From NCBI GenBank assembly GCA_947488345.1, contig CANKZQ010000001.1, positions 1 to 64,000 of the forward strand: a stretch of 64,000 nucleotides of DNA. The letters run 5' to 3'. The first letter of the stretch is position 1. Every line of letters begins with the position of its first letter. The notes beneath the pieces were generated by a model. The model ran no database searches. It saw only the letters and a list, made by a program, of their open reading frames with translations, and was not told the origin of the DNA. Shown here piece after piece: positions 16,498 to 25,908 of this stretch. The translations under genes and the position numbers were made by a program. The DNA is from an uncultured Flavobacteriaceae bacterium. GTDB taxonomy: Bacteria; Bacteroidota; Bacteroidia; Flavobacteriales; Flavobacteriaceae.

Positions 16498-17720
16498 TAT
16501 ATCAGGTTAAACACCTTAAAGATACTCTTTAATCCCAAGAAAATAGTAATCATTAAAATGACGATTCCCACCACATTCTGGAGTTTTGTATTTTTAAATT
16601 TACCTAGCACCGATTCTCTATTCATAATCCATAGTAAAAATCCCGCTATGACGGGTAAGAGTATACCATTTGCTACTTGTGCAAACTTGATGATTTCAAT
16701 TGGACTTATTCCTAAAGAAGAGAATAAGACTCCCAAAAATAAAATAACCATCCATACACTTCTAAATCTTAGCGATTTCAAGCCACCTTTCCATCCTAGA
16801 CATCCTTTTGCTACATATGCCGCTGCCAGTGGCGCTGTAATGGCTGATGTGATGCCTGCAGCAAACAACCCAATAGCAATAAAATAAGTAGAAAAATCTC
16901 CAAACAAAGGCGCTAAACTTTTAGCCAAATCAGCGGCATTGGTTACTTCTGATGATTGCATTGCCGTCGCCGAAATAATGATGGCCATAGAAACAACACC
17001 TCCCAAAATAATAGAAACAACCGTGTCTTTTTTAGCCTTTGACAAATCATCCCGATCCTTCCATTTTTCTTTCACCAAAGAAGCATGCAAAAACAAATTA
17101 TACGGCACTACCGTTGTTCCAATAAGTCCGATAACGGTTAACAAACTATCTTCAGGAAATTTCGGAATAAGGGCTCCCTTGAAGATCTCAAACAAGTCAG
17201 GTTTTGTAAGGACAGCAGTAACTATAAACGAAACACTCATCAATAAAACCAAGGTTACGAGCGCTTTTTCCAAAAATTTATAGTTTCCGATAAACAGGAG
17301 TATAAACGCTATAACACCTATTAAAATCGGTAATAAATCGATAGTGTTTACTCCATAAGTGAGTTTGAAATTAGGAAAAATAGTTTCCAAACCTAACACA
17401 CCACCACTTATATTTCCTGCTTCATAAGCTGCATTACCCACCACAATTGCCGACAAAATCAAAATGACTACTACTTTCCTAACAATGGGTCGTGAGATTT
17501 CACCTCGTATAACTTCCGACAAGCCTTTTTGGGAGATCACACCTAATCGGGCAGTCATTTCCTGCAATATAATCGTAGCGATTATAGATAACACCATCGC
17601 CCACAAAAGAGCAAAACCAAAGTTAACTCCTGCAATGGTACATAGGGTTACTGTTCCAGGGCCTATAAATGCAGCAGCCACTAAGGTTCCTGGACCAATA
17701 TTCTTAAAGAAATTAAACAT
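16497..17720 (-). CDS. Nramp-like membrane transporter linked to 5-oxoprolinase
   Basis: This 407-residue protein has about 11 membrane helices and the Nramp fold signature. The canonical metal-binding motif of helix 1 (DPGN) reads GPGT here (G20-T23), and the helix 6 motif (MPHN) reads VPYN (V205-N208). The Asp, Asn, Met and His that bind divalent metal are therefore mostly absent. The gene is directly coupled to pxpA, and Bacillus ycsG, an Nramp relative, sits beside ycsF in the same way. I infer that it transports an organic substrate, possibly 5-oxoproline, rather than Mn or Fe. That is an inference from context and motif loss. Confidence 0.85.
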   Translation of the reverse strand: MFNFFKNIGPGTLVAAAFIGPGTVTLCTIAGVNFGFALLWAMVLSIIATIILQEMTARLGVISQKGLSEVIRGEISRPIVRKVVVILILSAIVVGNAAYEAGNISGGVLGLETIFPNFKLTYGVNTIDLLPILIGVIAFILLFIGNYKFLEKALVTLVLLMSVSFIVTAVLTKPDLFEIFKGALIPKFPEDSLLTVIGLIGTTVVPYNLFLHASLVKEKWKDRDDLSKAKKDTVVSIILGGVVSMAIIISATAMQSSEVTNAADLAKSLAPLFGDFSTYFIAIGLFAAGITSAITAPLAAAYVAKGCLGWKGGLKSLRFRSVWMVILFLGVLFSSLGISPIEIIKFAQVANGILLPVIAGFLLWIMNRESVLGKFKNTKLQNVVGIVILMITIFLGLKSIFKVFNLI

Positions 17721-17723
17721 AGC

Positions 17724-18584
17724 CTACTCCTCTATACCTACAATCTTGTACGCATTAATTTTTGGCTTCTCAAAGTTATGTTTTTTAGGAGATTTCATTA
17801 ATGAAGCAACTTCAGGAATCGCAATGAAATATGCCGATAAACGGTCTAAAATTGGGTGCTGATCATTCGTACTGATTTCAATTGTTTTACCATTTCTTAA
17901 TTCTATGATATAATTAAAGCGCGGATTGTCAGTAGGTTTTGTTTGCTGATTCCATTTTTTATCAATTGAAGTTATAGAACTTCTATTCAACAACTTATGC
18001 AGTTCCACCATCTCTTTTCTAGCTATTTTTCCTTTAAAATTACCGGTAAACTTCCTAGCATAAATTCGGCCCTGATAAAATACAGTACCATCTCTATTGA
18101 TCTCTAATGAGAATGATGGACATGTACCAAAACATGTTGAAGAAATAAATGTTATTTTCTTAAAATCAACCTGTTCAACAACCTTTTCTCGATTGTAAAA
18201 GGTATACTCTTTTCTCACAAAGAATGGGTCATATTTCAATTTGCGCATCCCTTCTTGATCTAAATCAATCTTCGCATCTATGGGGGTAATCACCAACTTT
18301 GTTTTATCCAAACTTTTTATTTTAAATCGGATCGCTTCTTCCTTAATTCCGGCACCACCGTTATAAAAAAGCTCTTTCATCTTTAGTGTACGCTTACCAA
18401 GGTCGAAGTACAAGTCATGTCTCGTATTCGCAATATTATAGGTAATTGTATCAGCATCAAAGCGTAAATAATCAAGATTTTTATTTATCCATTCGTTTTT
18501 AACTAGTAATAATGAATCAGATTTAGACTGACTAAAAGAGGTTATGCAGAAAAGTAACAGCAATGTGTTTAGGAGGAGTTTCAT
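17724..18584 (-). CDS. DUF6438-type secreted protein
   Basis: This 286-residue protein has a signal peptide (LLLLFCITSFSQ). The C-terminal half (about 143-265) matches the pattern I associate with DUF6438: STCFGTCPSFSLEINRDG, FYQGR, GNFKGKI, then an IELRNGKTIEIS strand pair; two cysteines (CFGTC) are conserved. The N-terminal part holds beta-rich sequence without a known motif. Only three bases separate it from the Nramp-like gene downstream, so it probably leads the pxp transcript. Function unknown; it is likely periplasmic or surface exposed. Confidence 0.72.
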   Translation of the reverse strand: MKLLLNTLLLLFCITSFSQSKSDSLLLVKNEWINKNLDYLRFDADTITYNIANTRHDLYFDLGKRTLKMKELFYNGGAGIKEEAIRFKIKSLDKTKLVITPIDAKIDLDQEGMRKLKYDPFFVRKEYTFYNREKVVEQVDFKKITFISSTCFGTCPSFSLEINRDGTVFYQGRIYARKFTGNFKGKIARKEMVELHKLLNRSSITSIDKKWNQQTKPTDNPRFNYIIELRNGKTIEISTNDQHPILDRLSAYFIAIPEVASLMKSPKKHNFEKPKINAYKIVGIEE

Positions 18585-18666
18585 AGTAAGGGCTTATTAA
18601 TAGGGGCATCTAATGTAATAAAAAATAGCCTTTTAGCTTATAATATTTAGACATTTAATTAACAAT

Positions 18667-20205
18667 TTATCCCAACCACCCTTCTCTATCCAAGCTTCTG
18701 TACTGAATAGCTTCTGAAATATGATCTGAGAAAATCTGTTCTGAGGCATCCAAATCAGCAATAGTTCTTGCTACTTTCAATATTCTATCATACGCTCTCG
18801 CAGAAAGATTAAGACGCTCCATGGCGGCTTTTAATAAGTCTTTTGAAGGGATGTCCAGTTGACAAAATGTACGTATTTGTTTTACTGACATTTGTGCATT
18901 ATAATGTAATTTTTCATTTCCACGGAAACGTTTTGTCTGTATTTCACGTGCTTTAGTGACACGCACTCTGATGGAACTACTCGATTCACCAGTTTTCTTT
19001 TCAGATAACTTCTCAAAAGGAACCGGCTGTACTTCGATATGAATGTCAATTCTATCTAACAAAGGACCAGATACTTTGCTTAAATAACGCTGCATTTCTT
19101 GCGGACTAGAGGTCACGTGCCCGTCGGTATGATTAAAATATCCACTAGGACTAGGGTTCATACTCGCCACTAACATAAAACTGCTAGGATAGGTCACGGT
19201 AAATCTAGCTCTAGAGATAGTGACTTCTCGATCTTCTAAAGGCTGTCGCATTACCTCGAGAACAGTTCTTTTAAACTCAGGTAACTCATCTAAAAACAAC
19301 ACACCATTATGAGATAACGAAATTTCTCCAGGTTGTGGATAGCCACCGCCACCCACCAAAGCAACATCACTAATTGTATGGTGCGGAGCTCTAAAAGGTC
19401 GTTGCCCCATCAATCCGGAATCCGCTTGAATTCTACCTACAACACTATGAATTTTGGTAGTCTCCAACGCTTCATGCAAGGTCATCGGAGGTAAAATACT
19501 GGGTAATCGTTTCGCTAGCATCGTTTTACCAGATCCAGGAGGACCTATTAAAATAATATTATGACCTCCAGCAGCAGCGATCTCCATACAGCGCTTTATA
19601 GATTCTTGTCCTTTCACCTCAGAAAAATCAAACTCAGGATGCGCTAGATTAGCATAGAACTCTTTGCGTGTATCAACAATCGTTGGCTGTAAATTCGAAT
19701 TCCCTTCAAAGAAGTCAATCACCTCTTTAATATTCTCTACCCCATACACTTCTAAATCACTAACTATTGCTGCTTCTTTTTCGTTCTGCTTCGGTAAAAT
19801 AAAACCTTTAAATCCTTCATCTCGCGCTTGAATGGCAATTGGTAACACGCCTTTAATCGGCTGCAACCCTCCATCCAATGAAAGTTCACCCATGATCAAA
19901 AAATCGCCAATACCATCTCCTTCAATTTGAGAAGATGCTTTTAAAATTCCCATAGCTAAAGTAAGATCATAGGCTGAGCCTTCTTTGCGTAAATCTGCCG
20001 GAGCCATATTTATAGTGATTTTTTTACCTGGAATCTTAAAACCATTATTTTGAAGTGCCGCCGCAATACGATAGTTACTTTCCTTTACAGCGTTGTCTGG
20101 CAACCCAACCAAATGATAACCAATACCTTTATCTACATTTACCTCAACCGTTATGGTTGTAGCATCAACACCAAAAACAGCGCTTCCATATACTTTTACG
20201 AGCAT
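18667..20205 (-). CDS. comM: YifB/ComM family Mg-chelatase-like AAA+ ATPase
   Basis: This 512-residue protein has an N-terminal Lon-like/ChlI domain (about 1-170), a magnesium-chelatase-type AAA+ core with Walker A GPPGSGKT (221-228) and Walker B VLFLDELPEF, and a C-terminal Mg_chelatase_C helix bundle (about 410-505). The family includes ComM, a hexameric helicase that aids branch migration during natural transformation in Gram-negative bacteria. Nothing else for DNA uptake is adjacent, although comF lies about 19 kb away. The protein is full length with all motifs. The role in this organism is inferred from the family. Confidence 0.93.
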   Translation of the reverse strand: MLVKVYGSAVFGVDATTITVEVNVDKGIGYHLVGLPDNAVKESNYRIAAALQNNGFKIPGKKITINMAPADLRKEGSAYDLTLAMGILKASSQIEGDGIGDFLIMGELSLDGGLQPIKGVLPIAIQARDEGFKGFILPKQNEKEAAIVSDLEVYGVENIKEVIDFFEGNSNLQPTIVDTRKEFYANLAHPEFDFSEVKGQESIKRCMEIAAAGGHNIILIGPPGSGKTMLAKRLPSILPPMTLHEALETTKIHSVVGRIQADSGLMGQRPFRAPHHTISDVALVGGGGYPQPGEISLSHNGVLFLDELPEFKRTVLEVMRQPLEDREVTISRARFTVTYPSSFMLVASMNPSPSGYFNHTDGHVTSSPQEMQRYLSKVSGPLLDRIDIHIEVQPVPFEKLSEKKTGESSSSIRVRVTKAREIQTKRFRGNEKLHYNAQMSVKQIRTFCQLDIPSKDLLKAAMERLNLSARAYDRILKVARTIADLDASEQIFSDHISEAIQYRSLDREGWLG

Positions 20206-20408
20206 TATTTTTATTTACAATACTTAAAATTAGAGATCGTCACTGACACAACATGACGGTGAAATAGAAATTTATGGTTTAATAGCCTTTTTGAAAGATG
20301 TAAAGAAAAATAATGCTTATGAAAATGTAAATTTGATATTTTTAAACAATATTTAGAAGACTTATATTTTCTTTCTATTTTTAGTAATTATTAATTAAAT
20401 CAATTCAA

Positions 20409-21530
20409 ATGAAAAGAATGTTCAAAAATTTATTTATTGTCACCTTAGGTACTGGATTAATATTCAGCTCATGCTCACCGACCGAAGAAGATGTATTTAT
20501 TGACTCAGGCAGTCAAAACATTAGCACGAAAAGTGCTTTTTTGCTAGATGAACCTGCAAGTTTATTTAGTGTTACTCTTCCACAAGATAATTCCAATATC
20601 ATTAGTGATTTTCCAGTGAATATTGATATTCAAAATGCAGTTGTTCCAAGCGAATGTGGACCTACAGCCTTTAACAATGTAATTAACGCATCTATTGCTA
20701 GCAATATTGATCTTTTAGGACAGACTTATTTTAGTTTATACAGTCAATTAAATCAATTATATACTAGATTTCTTGATACCGACCCTCAATTCTTTGGAAA
20801 TGAGGGACAATACACCCAATATATGACTAAAAGAACGAGAAGTTTAGAGAATTTTTGGGATATGAAAAATGAAATTACTGTAAGAGGTCAGCACAATAGC
20901 ACTTTGGGAGATCGAGATAAAATCGCTTTAGTTTACATTGTTTTTGCCGGATTGCCTGAAGAAGTTGCTTATTCCAATGCTGATTTTTTACTGGCAGTTA
21001 ATAATGCAAGCACTTTTTTAATTGAGAGTCCTTTACTTTCATTTGATGGATTTGCGACCTCAGCTAATTTAATCGTAATTGGGGATGGCTTGGTAGAATT
21101 AGCTTCCGAAGCTGGTGTAGAAGACAAAGTTGTATGGTCTGGTATATTAGCACATGAATGGGCTCACCAAATTCAATTTGATAATTTTTCAGTTTGGTAT
21201 CCTATTGGAGCTGCTGATAATGCTCCTGAGGCAACAAGAACTACAGAACTTGAAGCTGATTTTTTTACAGGTTATTATTTAACTCATAAAAGAGGGGCAA
21301 CGTATAATTGGAAAAGAGCTGAAGATTTCTTTGAGTTATTTTTCAATATTGGTGATTGCGGATTCACAAGTCCAGGACATCACGGAACACCTCTGCAAAG
21401 AATGGAAGCTGCCAGAAAAGGATACGAATTAGCTCAAAGTACTTTTCCTAAAGGTAAAATACTTAGTGAAAATCAAGTTCATGAGGCTTTTATAAATAGC
21501 TTGGACGGTATCGTAAATAACGCAGATTAG
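20409..21530 (+). CDS. Lipoprotein with HExxH zinc-protease motif
   Basis: This 373-residue protein has a lipoprotein signal; the likely lipidated Cys is C22 (LIFSSCSPTEED). The catalytic signature is HEWAHQIQ, with H249, E250 and H253, followed 27 residues later by ELEADFFTGYY (E280-Y290), which would supply the third zinc ligand. This spacing and the E-x-AD-x-x-x-GY pattern resemble neutral zinc metallopeptidases and gluzincins. A late GHHGTPLQRMEAARKGY segment is also typical of such enzymes. It is probably an outer-membrane or surface protease of unknown target. It ends at a strong bidirectional terminator. Confidence 0.8.
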   Translation: MKRMFKNLFIVTLGTGLIFSSCSPTEEDVFIDSGSQNISTKSAFLLDEPASLFSVTLPQDNSNIISDFPVNIDIQNAVVPSECGPTAFNNVINASIASNIDLLGQTYFSLYSQLNQLYTRFLDTDPQFFGNEGQYTQYMTKRTRSLENFWDMKNEITVRGQHNSTLGDRDKIALVYIVFAGLPEEVAYSNADFLLAVNNASTFLIESPLLSFDGFATSANLIVIGDGLVELASEAGVEDKVVWSGILAHEWAHQIQFDNFSVWYPIGAADNAPEATRTTELEADFFTGYYLTHKRGATYNWKRAEDFFELFFNIGDCGFTSPGHHGTPLQRMEAARKGYELAQSTFPKGKILSENQVHEAFINSLDGIVNNAD

Positions 21531-21547
21531 AGAGCTGTAAACTCTAT

Positions 21548-21590
21548 AAAAAAACGTTTGAGGGTTATATAATCCTCAAACGGTTTTTTT
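21548..21590. terminator. Bidirectional terminator between the lipoprotease and MFS genes
   Basis: CGTTTGAGG (21555-21563) pairs with CCTCAAACG (21574-21582) around a ten-base AT-rich loop. It is flanked by an A run before and a T run after, so it works for both converging genes. It overlaps the last codons of the MFS gene. Confidence 0.88.
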
Positions 21591-22739
21591 TAGCAGTAAC
21601 TTTTTCAATCTAAACGCTAATAAAAATGATAAAAAGACAAAACCTAACAAAAAGAAAAAGCTCAATTTAAGACTTGACATATCGGCTAAAAAACCTAATA
21701 ACACAGGACCGATAAGAAACCCGAAAAAACCAACACCCGAAATAAACGAGATTCCCTGAGATGATGCTACCCCTTCTGTTTTACCTCCTAATCGGAACAA
21801 TTCAGGTATAATAACGGATAGGCCCGTACCAACTAGACCGAAACCGATGATGGCAAACAAAGGCTGAACCAATAAAACACAAGCAAAACCAGCAGAAGCA
21901 ATCAATGAACCGCCAATTATCAACGTTCTCGATCCGAACTTGCGACTGATATCATCTCCTAAAAATCGCGCAATAGCCATCGTAATTGAAAATACAGTAA
22001 ATCCTAAGCCAATCCATGAAATAGGTGCTAATGACACTTTTTCGAGATATAAAGCACTCCAATCAACAATGGCTCCTTCACAAGCCATGACAAAAAATGC
22101 GATAAAAGCAAGCACTAATAATGGCTTGAAATTTTTAAGATCAAATTTTATAGTTTCTTGATCTTGCGATGTAATATGAATATAATGCTTTACTAATATT
22201 AAATTAGACACAAACAATATTCCAATTACCACTAATAAATGATGTAATGGAACTAATTGCATTGGTAGAAAAAAGCTTCCTGCACCCGCACCAATAAATC
22301 CGCCAAGACTAAAAAATCCATGATTGGCAGACATAATATGAATGGTGTCTTGCTTTTCTATCTCCGTAACTAAGGTATTCATAGCCACATCAGTAAATCC
22401 AGAAAACGCACCGACGACATACATTCCAATACATAAACCAAGATAACTATGTGTTGCAAAAGGTAAAATAAAGGCAATCAAAAAAAGAAAAACACCATAG
22501 GCCGTTACCCTACCTACACCAAATCGACCAATTATCTTTGGGGCAAAAACAATCATGGTCAAAGTACCTAATGCCATACAAAACAGGGCGAGCCCAAGCT
22601 CACCTTCATCAATGGCTAGCTTTGCTTTGATTGTTGGGATATAGATAGCCCAAGTACCAATAACAACATTGAGTGTAGCAAAAATAAACGCTGGAGCGAA
22701 ATATCTTGCGTTCGAAAAAATTAATTGTAGTGACTTCAA
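21576..22739 (-). CDS. MFS transporter
   Basis: This 387-residue protein has about 12 hydrophobic helices and the layout of a major facilitator superfamily permease, with a loop motif APKIIGRFGVGRVTAYG after helix 2 and a repeat (GDDISRKFGSRTLII) after helix 8. It is closest in feel to the YbjJ/FucP-like sugar or drug groups, but the substrate is unknown. The only reasonable start is a TTG at 22739 (TTG AAG TCA); no ATG lies upstream in frame, and the next internal Met is past helix 1. It is divergent from kynU with a 95-base gap. Confidence 0.85.
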   Translation of the reverse strand: MKSLQLIFSNARYFAPAFIFATLNVVIGTWAIYIPTIKAKLAIDEGELGLALFCMALGTLTMIVFAPKIIGRFGVGRVTAYGVFLFLIAFILPFATHSYLGLCIGMYVVGAFSGFTDVAMNTLVTEIEKQDTIHIMSANHGFFSLGGFIGAGAGSFFLPMQLVPLHHLLVVIGILFVSNLILVKHYIHITSQDQETIKFDLKNFKPLLVLAFIAFFVMACEGAIVDWSALYLEKVSLAPISWIGLGFTVFSITMAIARFLGDDISRKFGSRTLIIGGSLIASAGFACVLLVQPLFAIIGFGLVGTGLSVIIPELFRLGGKTEGVASSQGISFISGVGFFGFLIGPVLLGFLADMSSLKLSFFFLLGFVFLSFLLAFRLKKLLLKKTV

Positions 22740-22803
22740 TTTACAAAATAAAAACCGAAAATAGTGTTTTATTTTTTATCGCATTTAAATGTTTTTAAAT
22801 CCT

Positions 22804-22811
22804 TATTTTTG
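22804..22811 (+). promoter_or_regulatory. Candidate -7 box of the kynurenine operon
   Basis: TATTTTTG matches TAnnTTTG and lies 23 bases before the TTG start codon of kynU. It supports the TTG start because no in-frame ATG follows until well inside the gene. The -33 element is not convincing. Confidence 0.5.
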
Positions 22812-22834
22812 TAGGAAACACCAAATCATTTATA

Positions 22835-24106
22835 TTGTTTAGTTTCAAATCTGACCTCTCACACGCGATTCAATTAGACCAAAACGACCCACTTTCTGCC
22901 TATAGAAATGAATTTCATATTCCGAAAGATGCAAGTGGCGAAGAGCTCATTTATCTTTGTGGAAATTCTCTCGGCTTACAGCCAAAAGAAACAAAGAATG
23001 CCATTAACCAAGAACTAGAAGACTGGGCAACATTAGGTGTCGAAGGTCATTTAGAAGCGAAAAATCCTTGGTTGCTTTATCATGAATTCTTAACAGAAGC
23101 CATGGCAAAAGTGGTAGGTGCAAAACCAATCGAAGTGGTCGTCATGAATACGCTTACCGCAAATTTGCACTTTATGATGGTTAGTTTTTATCAACCCACC
23201 AAAACACGGTATAAAATACTTATTGAAAGTGACGCCTTCCCATCAGATAAATATGCTGTTGAATCGCAGTTACGTCATCACGGAATTGACGATAAAGAAG
23301 GTTTAGTTTTGTGGAAACCGCGAGAAGGCGAAGAGCTATTGCGCTATGAAGATTTAGAGCACATCTTGCAAGAACAAGGTGACGAAATAGCATTGATTAT
23401 GATTGGTGGAGTCAACTATTATACAGGTCAATATTTTGATTTAAAACGCATTACTAATTTAGGTCACAATCATGGATGTGTCGTTGGTTTTGACTGTGCA
23501 CATGGCGCCGGAAATGTTCAATTGAATTTACATGAATCGGGAGCTGATTTTGCTGTTTGGTGTACATATAAATATATGAATTCGGGACCTGGTAGTTTGA
23601 GCGGTTGTTTTGTACATGAAAGATATGCTCATGCAAAAGACTTAAATCGTTTTACGGGCTGGTGGAGTCATAATAAGAAAACACGCTTTAATATGCGTGG
23701 AGAGTTTGACCAACTTCCAGGTGCAGAAGGGTGGCAATTATCAAACCCACCGATCTTATCTATGGCAGCAATTAAGGCCTCTTTACATATTTTCGATACG
23801 ATTGGAATAGAAGAATTGACAAAAAAATCTAAAAAATTAACTGGATATTTTGAATATTTACTAAAGGAATTGAATAACGAGCATATCTCAATTATTACGC
23901 CGAGCAATCCCGATGAACGTGGATGTCAGTTATCTATTCAAGTTAAAAATGCCGACAAAAGTTTGCACGAAAAGTTGACACAGTCTGGTGTTATTAGCGA
24001 TTGGAGAGAACCCGATGTGATACGATGTGCTCCAGTGCCTCTCTATAATTCATTTCAAGATATATATCATATGGTCGATAGATTAAAAAACATATTAAAT
24101 GGCTAA
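22835..24106 (+). CDS. kynU: Kynureninase
   Basis: This 423-residue PLP enzyme hydrolyses kynurenine or 3-hydroxykynurenine to anthranilate or 3-hydroxyanthranilate plus alanine. Signatures are YLCGNSLGLQPK near the start, FPSDKYAVESQ, GFDCAHGAGNV and the PLP lysine K246 in VWCTYKYMNSGPG. The start codon is TTG at 22835 (MFSFKSDLSH); the candidate promoter is 23 bases upstream. kmo begins within the last eight bases, so the two are coupled, and the enzyme here most likely uses 3-hydroxykynurenine made by Kmo. It is the first gene of a plus-strand tryptophan-degradation cluster. Confidence 0.96.
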   Translation: MFSFKSDLSHAIQLDQNDPLSAYRNEFHIPKDASGEELIYLCGNSLGLQPKETKNAINQELEDWATLGVEGHLEAKNPWLLYHEFLTEAMAKVVGAKPIEVVVMNTLTANLHFMMVSFYQPTKTRYKILIESDAFPSDKYAVESQLRHHGIDDKEGLVLWKPREGEELLRYEDLEHILQEQGDEIALIMIGGVNYYTGQYFDLKRITNLGHNHGCVVGFDCAHGAGNVQLNLHESGADFAVWCTYKYMNSGPGSLSGCFVHERYAHAKDLNRFTGWWSHNKKTRFNMRGEFDQLPGAEGWQLSNPPILSMAAIKASLHIFDTIGIEELTKKSKKLTGYFEYLLKELNNEHISIITPSNPDERGCQLSIQVKNADKSLHEKLTQSGVISDWREPDVIRCAPVPLYNSFQDIYHMVDRLKNILNG

Positions 24107-25499
24107 AAAAGAACATATCTTAATTATCGGAGCAGGTCTTTGCGGGTCTTTGTTAGCTTTACGTTTGGCACAACGTGGATATGATGTTACTGTTTATGAA
24201 AGTCGACCCGATTTGAGAACGACAGATATTTCTGCAGGTCGTTCGATCAATCTTGCCTTATCTGACAGAGGTTTTAAAGCGCTCCGTTTGGCGGGTGTTG
24301 AAGACAAGGCACGTGAAATTTGTATTCCTATGTATGGACGACTTATTCACGACACCGAAAAAAACACCTTTCCGTCTAACTATTCCGGTAGGGATGGAGA
24401 ATATATCAATTCTATTTCTAGAGGTGACCTTAACGGATTATTACTTACGGAAGCGGATGCATTCTACAATCTAACAATTTACTTCAATAAAGAGTGTAAA
24501 GGAATAGATTTAGATACCAATACTGCAAGCTTTTACGACCATGAAACACAGCAAAAATTTGAAGCACATGCGGATCTTATTTTTGGAACCGACGGAGCTG
24601 GCTCTGCACTTCGGAAAAGTTATTACTTAGAACGCAAGTTCTTATTTAGCTTTTCGCAAAATTTCTTAACCCATGGGTATAAAGAGTTAGAAATTCCTGC
24701 TTCGAAAGATGGTACCCATCTTATTAGCAAAGATCATTTACATATTTGGCCTCGAGGAGATTTTATGCTTATTGCCTTGGCCAATCTTGACGGAAGTTTC
24801 ACCGTTACCTTATTTCTTAGTTATGATGATGGTACATATAATTTCAACAATCTTACGAGTGCAGAAAAAGTCACTTCGTTTTTTGAAGATCAGTTTCCAG
24901 ATGTTGTAGAGCTTATCCCAGATATAGCTGCTGAATTTTTCAACAATCCTACGGGTGCCTTAGGAACGGTTAAATGTTCACCATGGTATTATAAAAATAA
25001 GACCCTCTTACTTGGAGATGCCGCACATGCGATTGTACCTTTTTACGGACAAGGTATGAATGCCTCTTTCGAGGATGTAACCATTTTTGATGGAATTTTA
25101 GAAAATCATGAAGGTGACTGGGAAACTATTTTCAAAACTTTTGAAAAAAAGAGAAAGAGAGACACCGATGCTATTGCCGATTTAGCCATCGATAATTATT
25201 ATGAAATGCGTGATCATGTGGCGAATCCGATCTTTAAAGAAAAGCGTACCTTGGAAATGGCTTTTGAAAAAAACTTTCCAAAAGACTACTCCTCTAAGTA
25301 TTCTTTGGTAACATTCAACGAAGAAATACCCTATTATCGAGCGATGACATTAGGTAGGGCACAAGATAAGGCGATTTTAAATATGATTTCGGCAAATGAA
25401 ATTGATGTGAATGATGATGATTTAAAAGCAATTTTAAGAAAAGTAAAAGAAGAAACCAACGACCTCTTAGAAGAGGATAAAATCGCGGGATTAAAATAA
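24099..25499 (+). CDS. kmo: Kynurenine 3-monooxygenase
   Basis: This 466-residue flavoprotein hydroxylates kynurenine to 3-hydroxykynurenine using NADPH and O2. The FAD Rossmann motif GAGLCG (11-16) is near the start; the group A hydroxylase motif LLGDAAHAIVPFYGQGMNASFED (about 303-325) binds FAD; and SAGRSINLALSDRGFKALR is typical of KMO. The C-terminal membrane anchor of eukaryotic KMO is absent, as usual in bacteria, so the enzyme should be soluble. It overlaps kynU by eight bases and is followed after six bases by the RidA-type deaminase. Together they commit tryptophan to the 3-hydroxyanthranilate route. Confidence 0.96.
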   Translation: MAKKEHILIIGAGLCGSLLALRLAQRGYDVTVYESRPDLRTTDISAGRSINLALSDRGFKALRLAGVEDKAREICIPMYGRLIHDTEKNTFPSNYSGRDGEYINSISRGDLNGLLLTEADAFYNLTIYFNKECKGIDLDTNTASFYDHETQQKFEAHADLIFGTDGAGSALRKSYYLERKFLFSFSQNFLTHGYKELEIPASKDGTHLISKDHLHIWPRGDFMLIALANLDGSFTVTLFLSYDDGTYNFNNLTSAEKVTSFFEDQFPDVVELIPDIAAEFFNNPTGALGTVKCSPWYYKNKTLLLGDAAHAIVPFYGQGMNASFEDVTIFDGILENHEGDWETIFKTFEKKRKRDTDAIADLAIDNYYEMRDHVANPIFKEKRTLEMAFEKNFPKDYSSKYSLVTFNEEIPYYRAMTLGRAQDKAILNMISANEIDVNDDDLKAILRKVKEETNDLLEEDKIAGLK

Positions 25500-25505
25500 T
25501 AAATT

Positions 25506-25907
25506 ATGAATGATAAAGTAACCCCAAGAGGCGCTTACCCACATACCAAACGTGCAGGTGGTTTTATATTTGTTTCAGGAACAAGCTCAAGGAGAGCCGA
25601 CAATACCATTGCAGGTGTAGATGCAATTGATGAGATGGGCACCAAATATTTGAATATTGAAGTGCAGACGAGAGAAGTGCTCAAAAATATAGAAAAGAAT
25701 CTAGCCAACGAGGGCGCTACGATGGCGGATGTTGTAGACGTAACCTCGTTCCTAGTGAATATGAATGATTTTGCAGGATACAACAAAGCCTATGCTGAAT
25801 TTTTTGATGCTGCGACTGGACCAGCAAGAACAACAGTAGCTGTACATCAATTACCACATCCGGATTTGGTTGTAGAAATTAAAGTAATGGCTTATAAGTC
25901 ACGGTAA
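25506..25907 (+). CDS. RidA-family 2-aminomuconate deaminase
   Basis: This 133-residue protein has the YjgF/YER057c/UK114 fold. Visible features are the N-terminal [22 protein letters not shown], the conserved [17 protein letters not shown] helix region and the C-terminal [13 protein letters not shown]. In this cluster it very probably deaminates 2-aminomuconate (made by the downstream aldehyde dehydrogenase) to 4-oxalocrotonate, as the RidA-type AmnD/NbaF enzymes do. General RidA proteins that clear enamines look similar, so the assignment rests on context. It lies six bases after kmo. Confidence 0.88.
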   Translation: MNDKVTPRGAYPHTKRAGGFIFVSGTSSRRADNTIAGVDAIDEMGTKYLNIEVQTREVLKNIEKNLANEGATMADVVDVTSFLVNMNDFAGYNKAYAEFFDAATGPARTTVAVHQLPHPDLVVEIKVMAYKSR

Positions 25908-25908
25908 A

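Noticed and set aside
16558-16887. A 109-codon frame on the plus strand inside the Nramp-like gene.
   Set aside because: It lies opposite a clearly coding membrane protein and shows only a shadow composition.
22775-22795. ATG at 22789 as the start of kynU.
   Set aside because: It is out of frame with the kynU reading frame and lies upstream of the -7 box.
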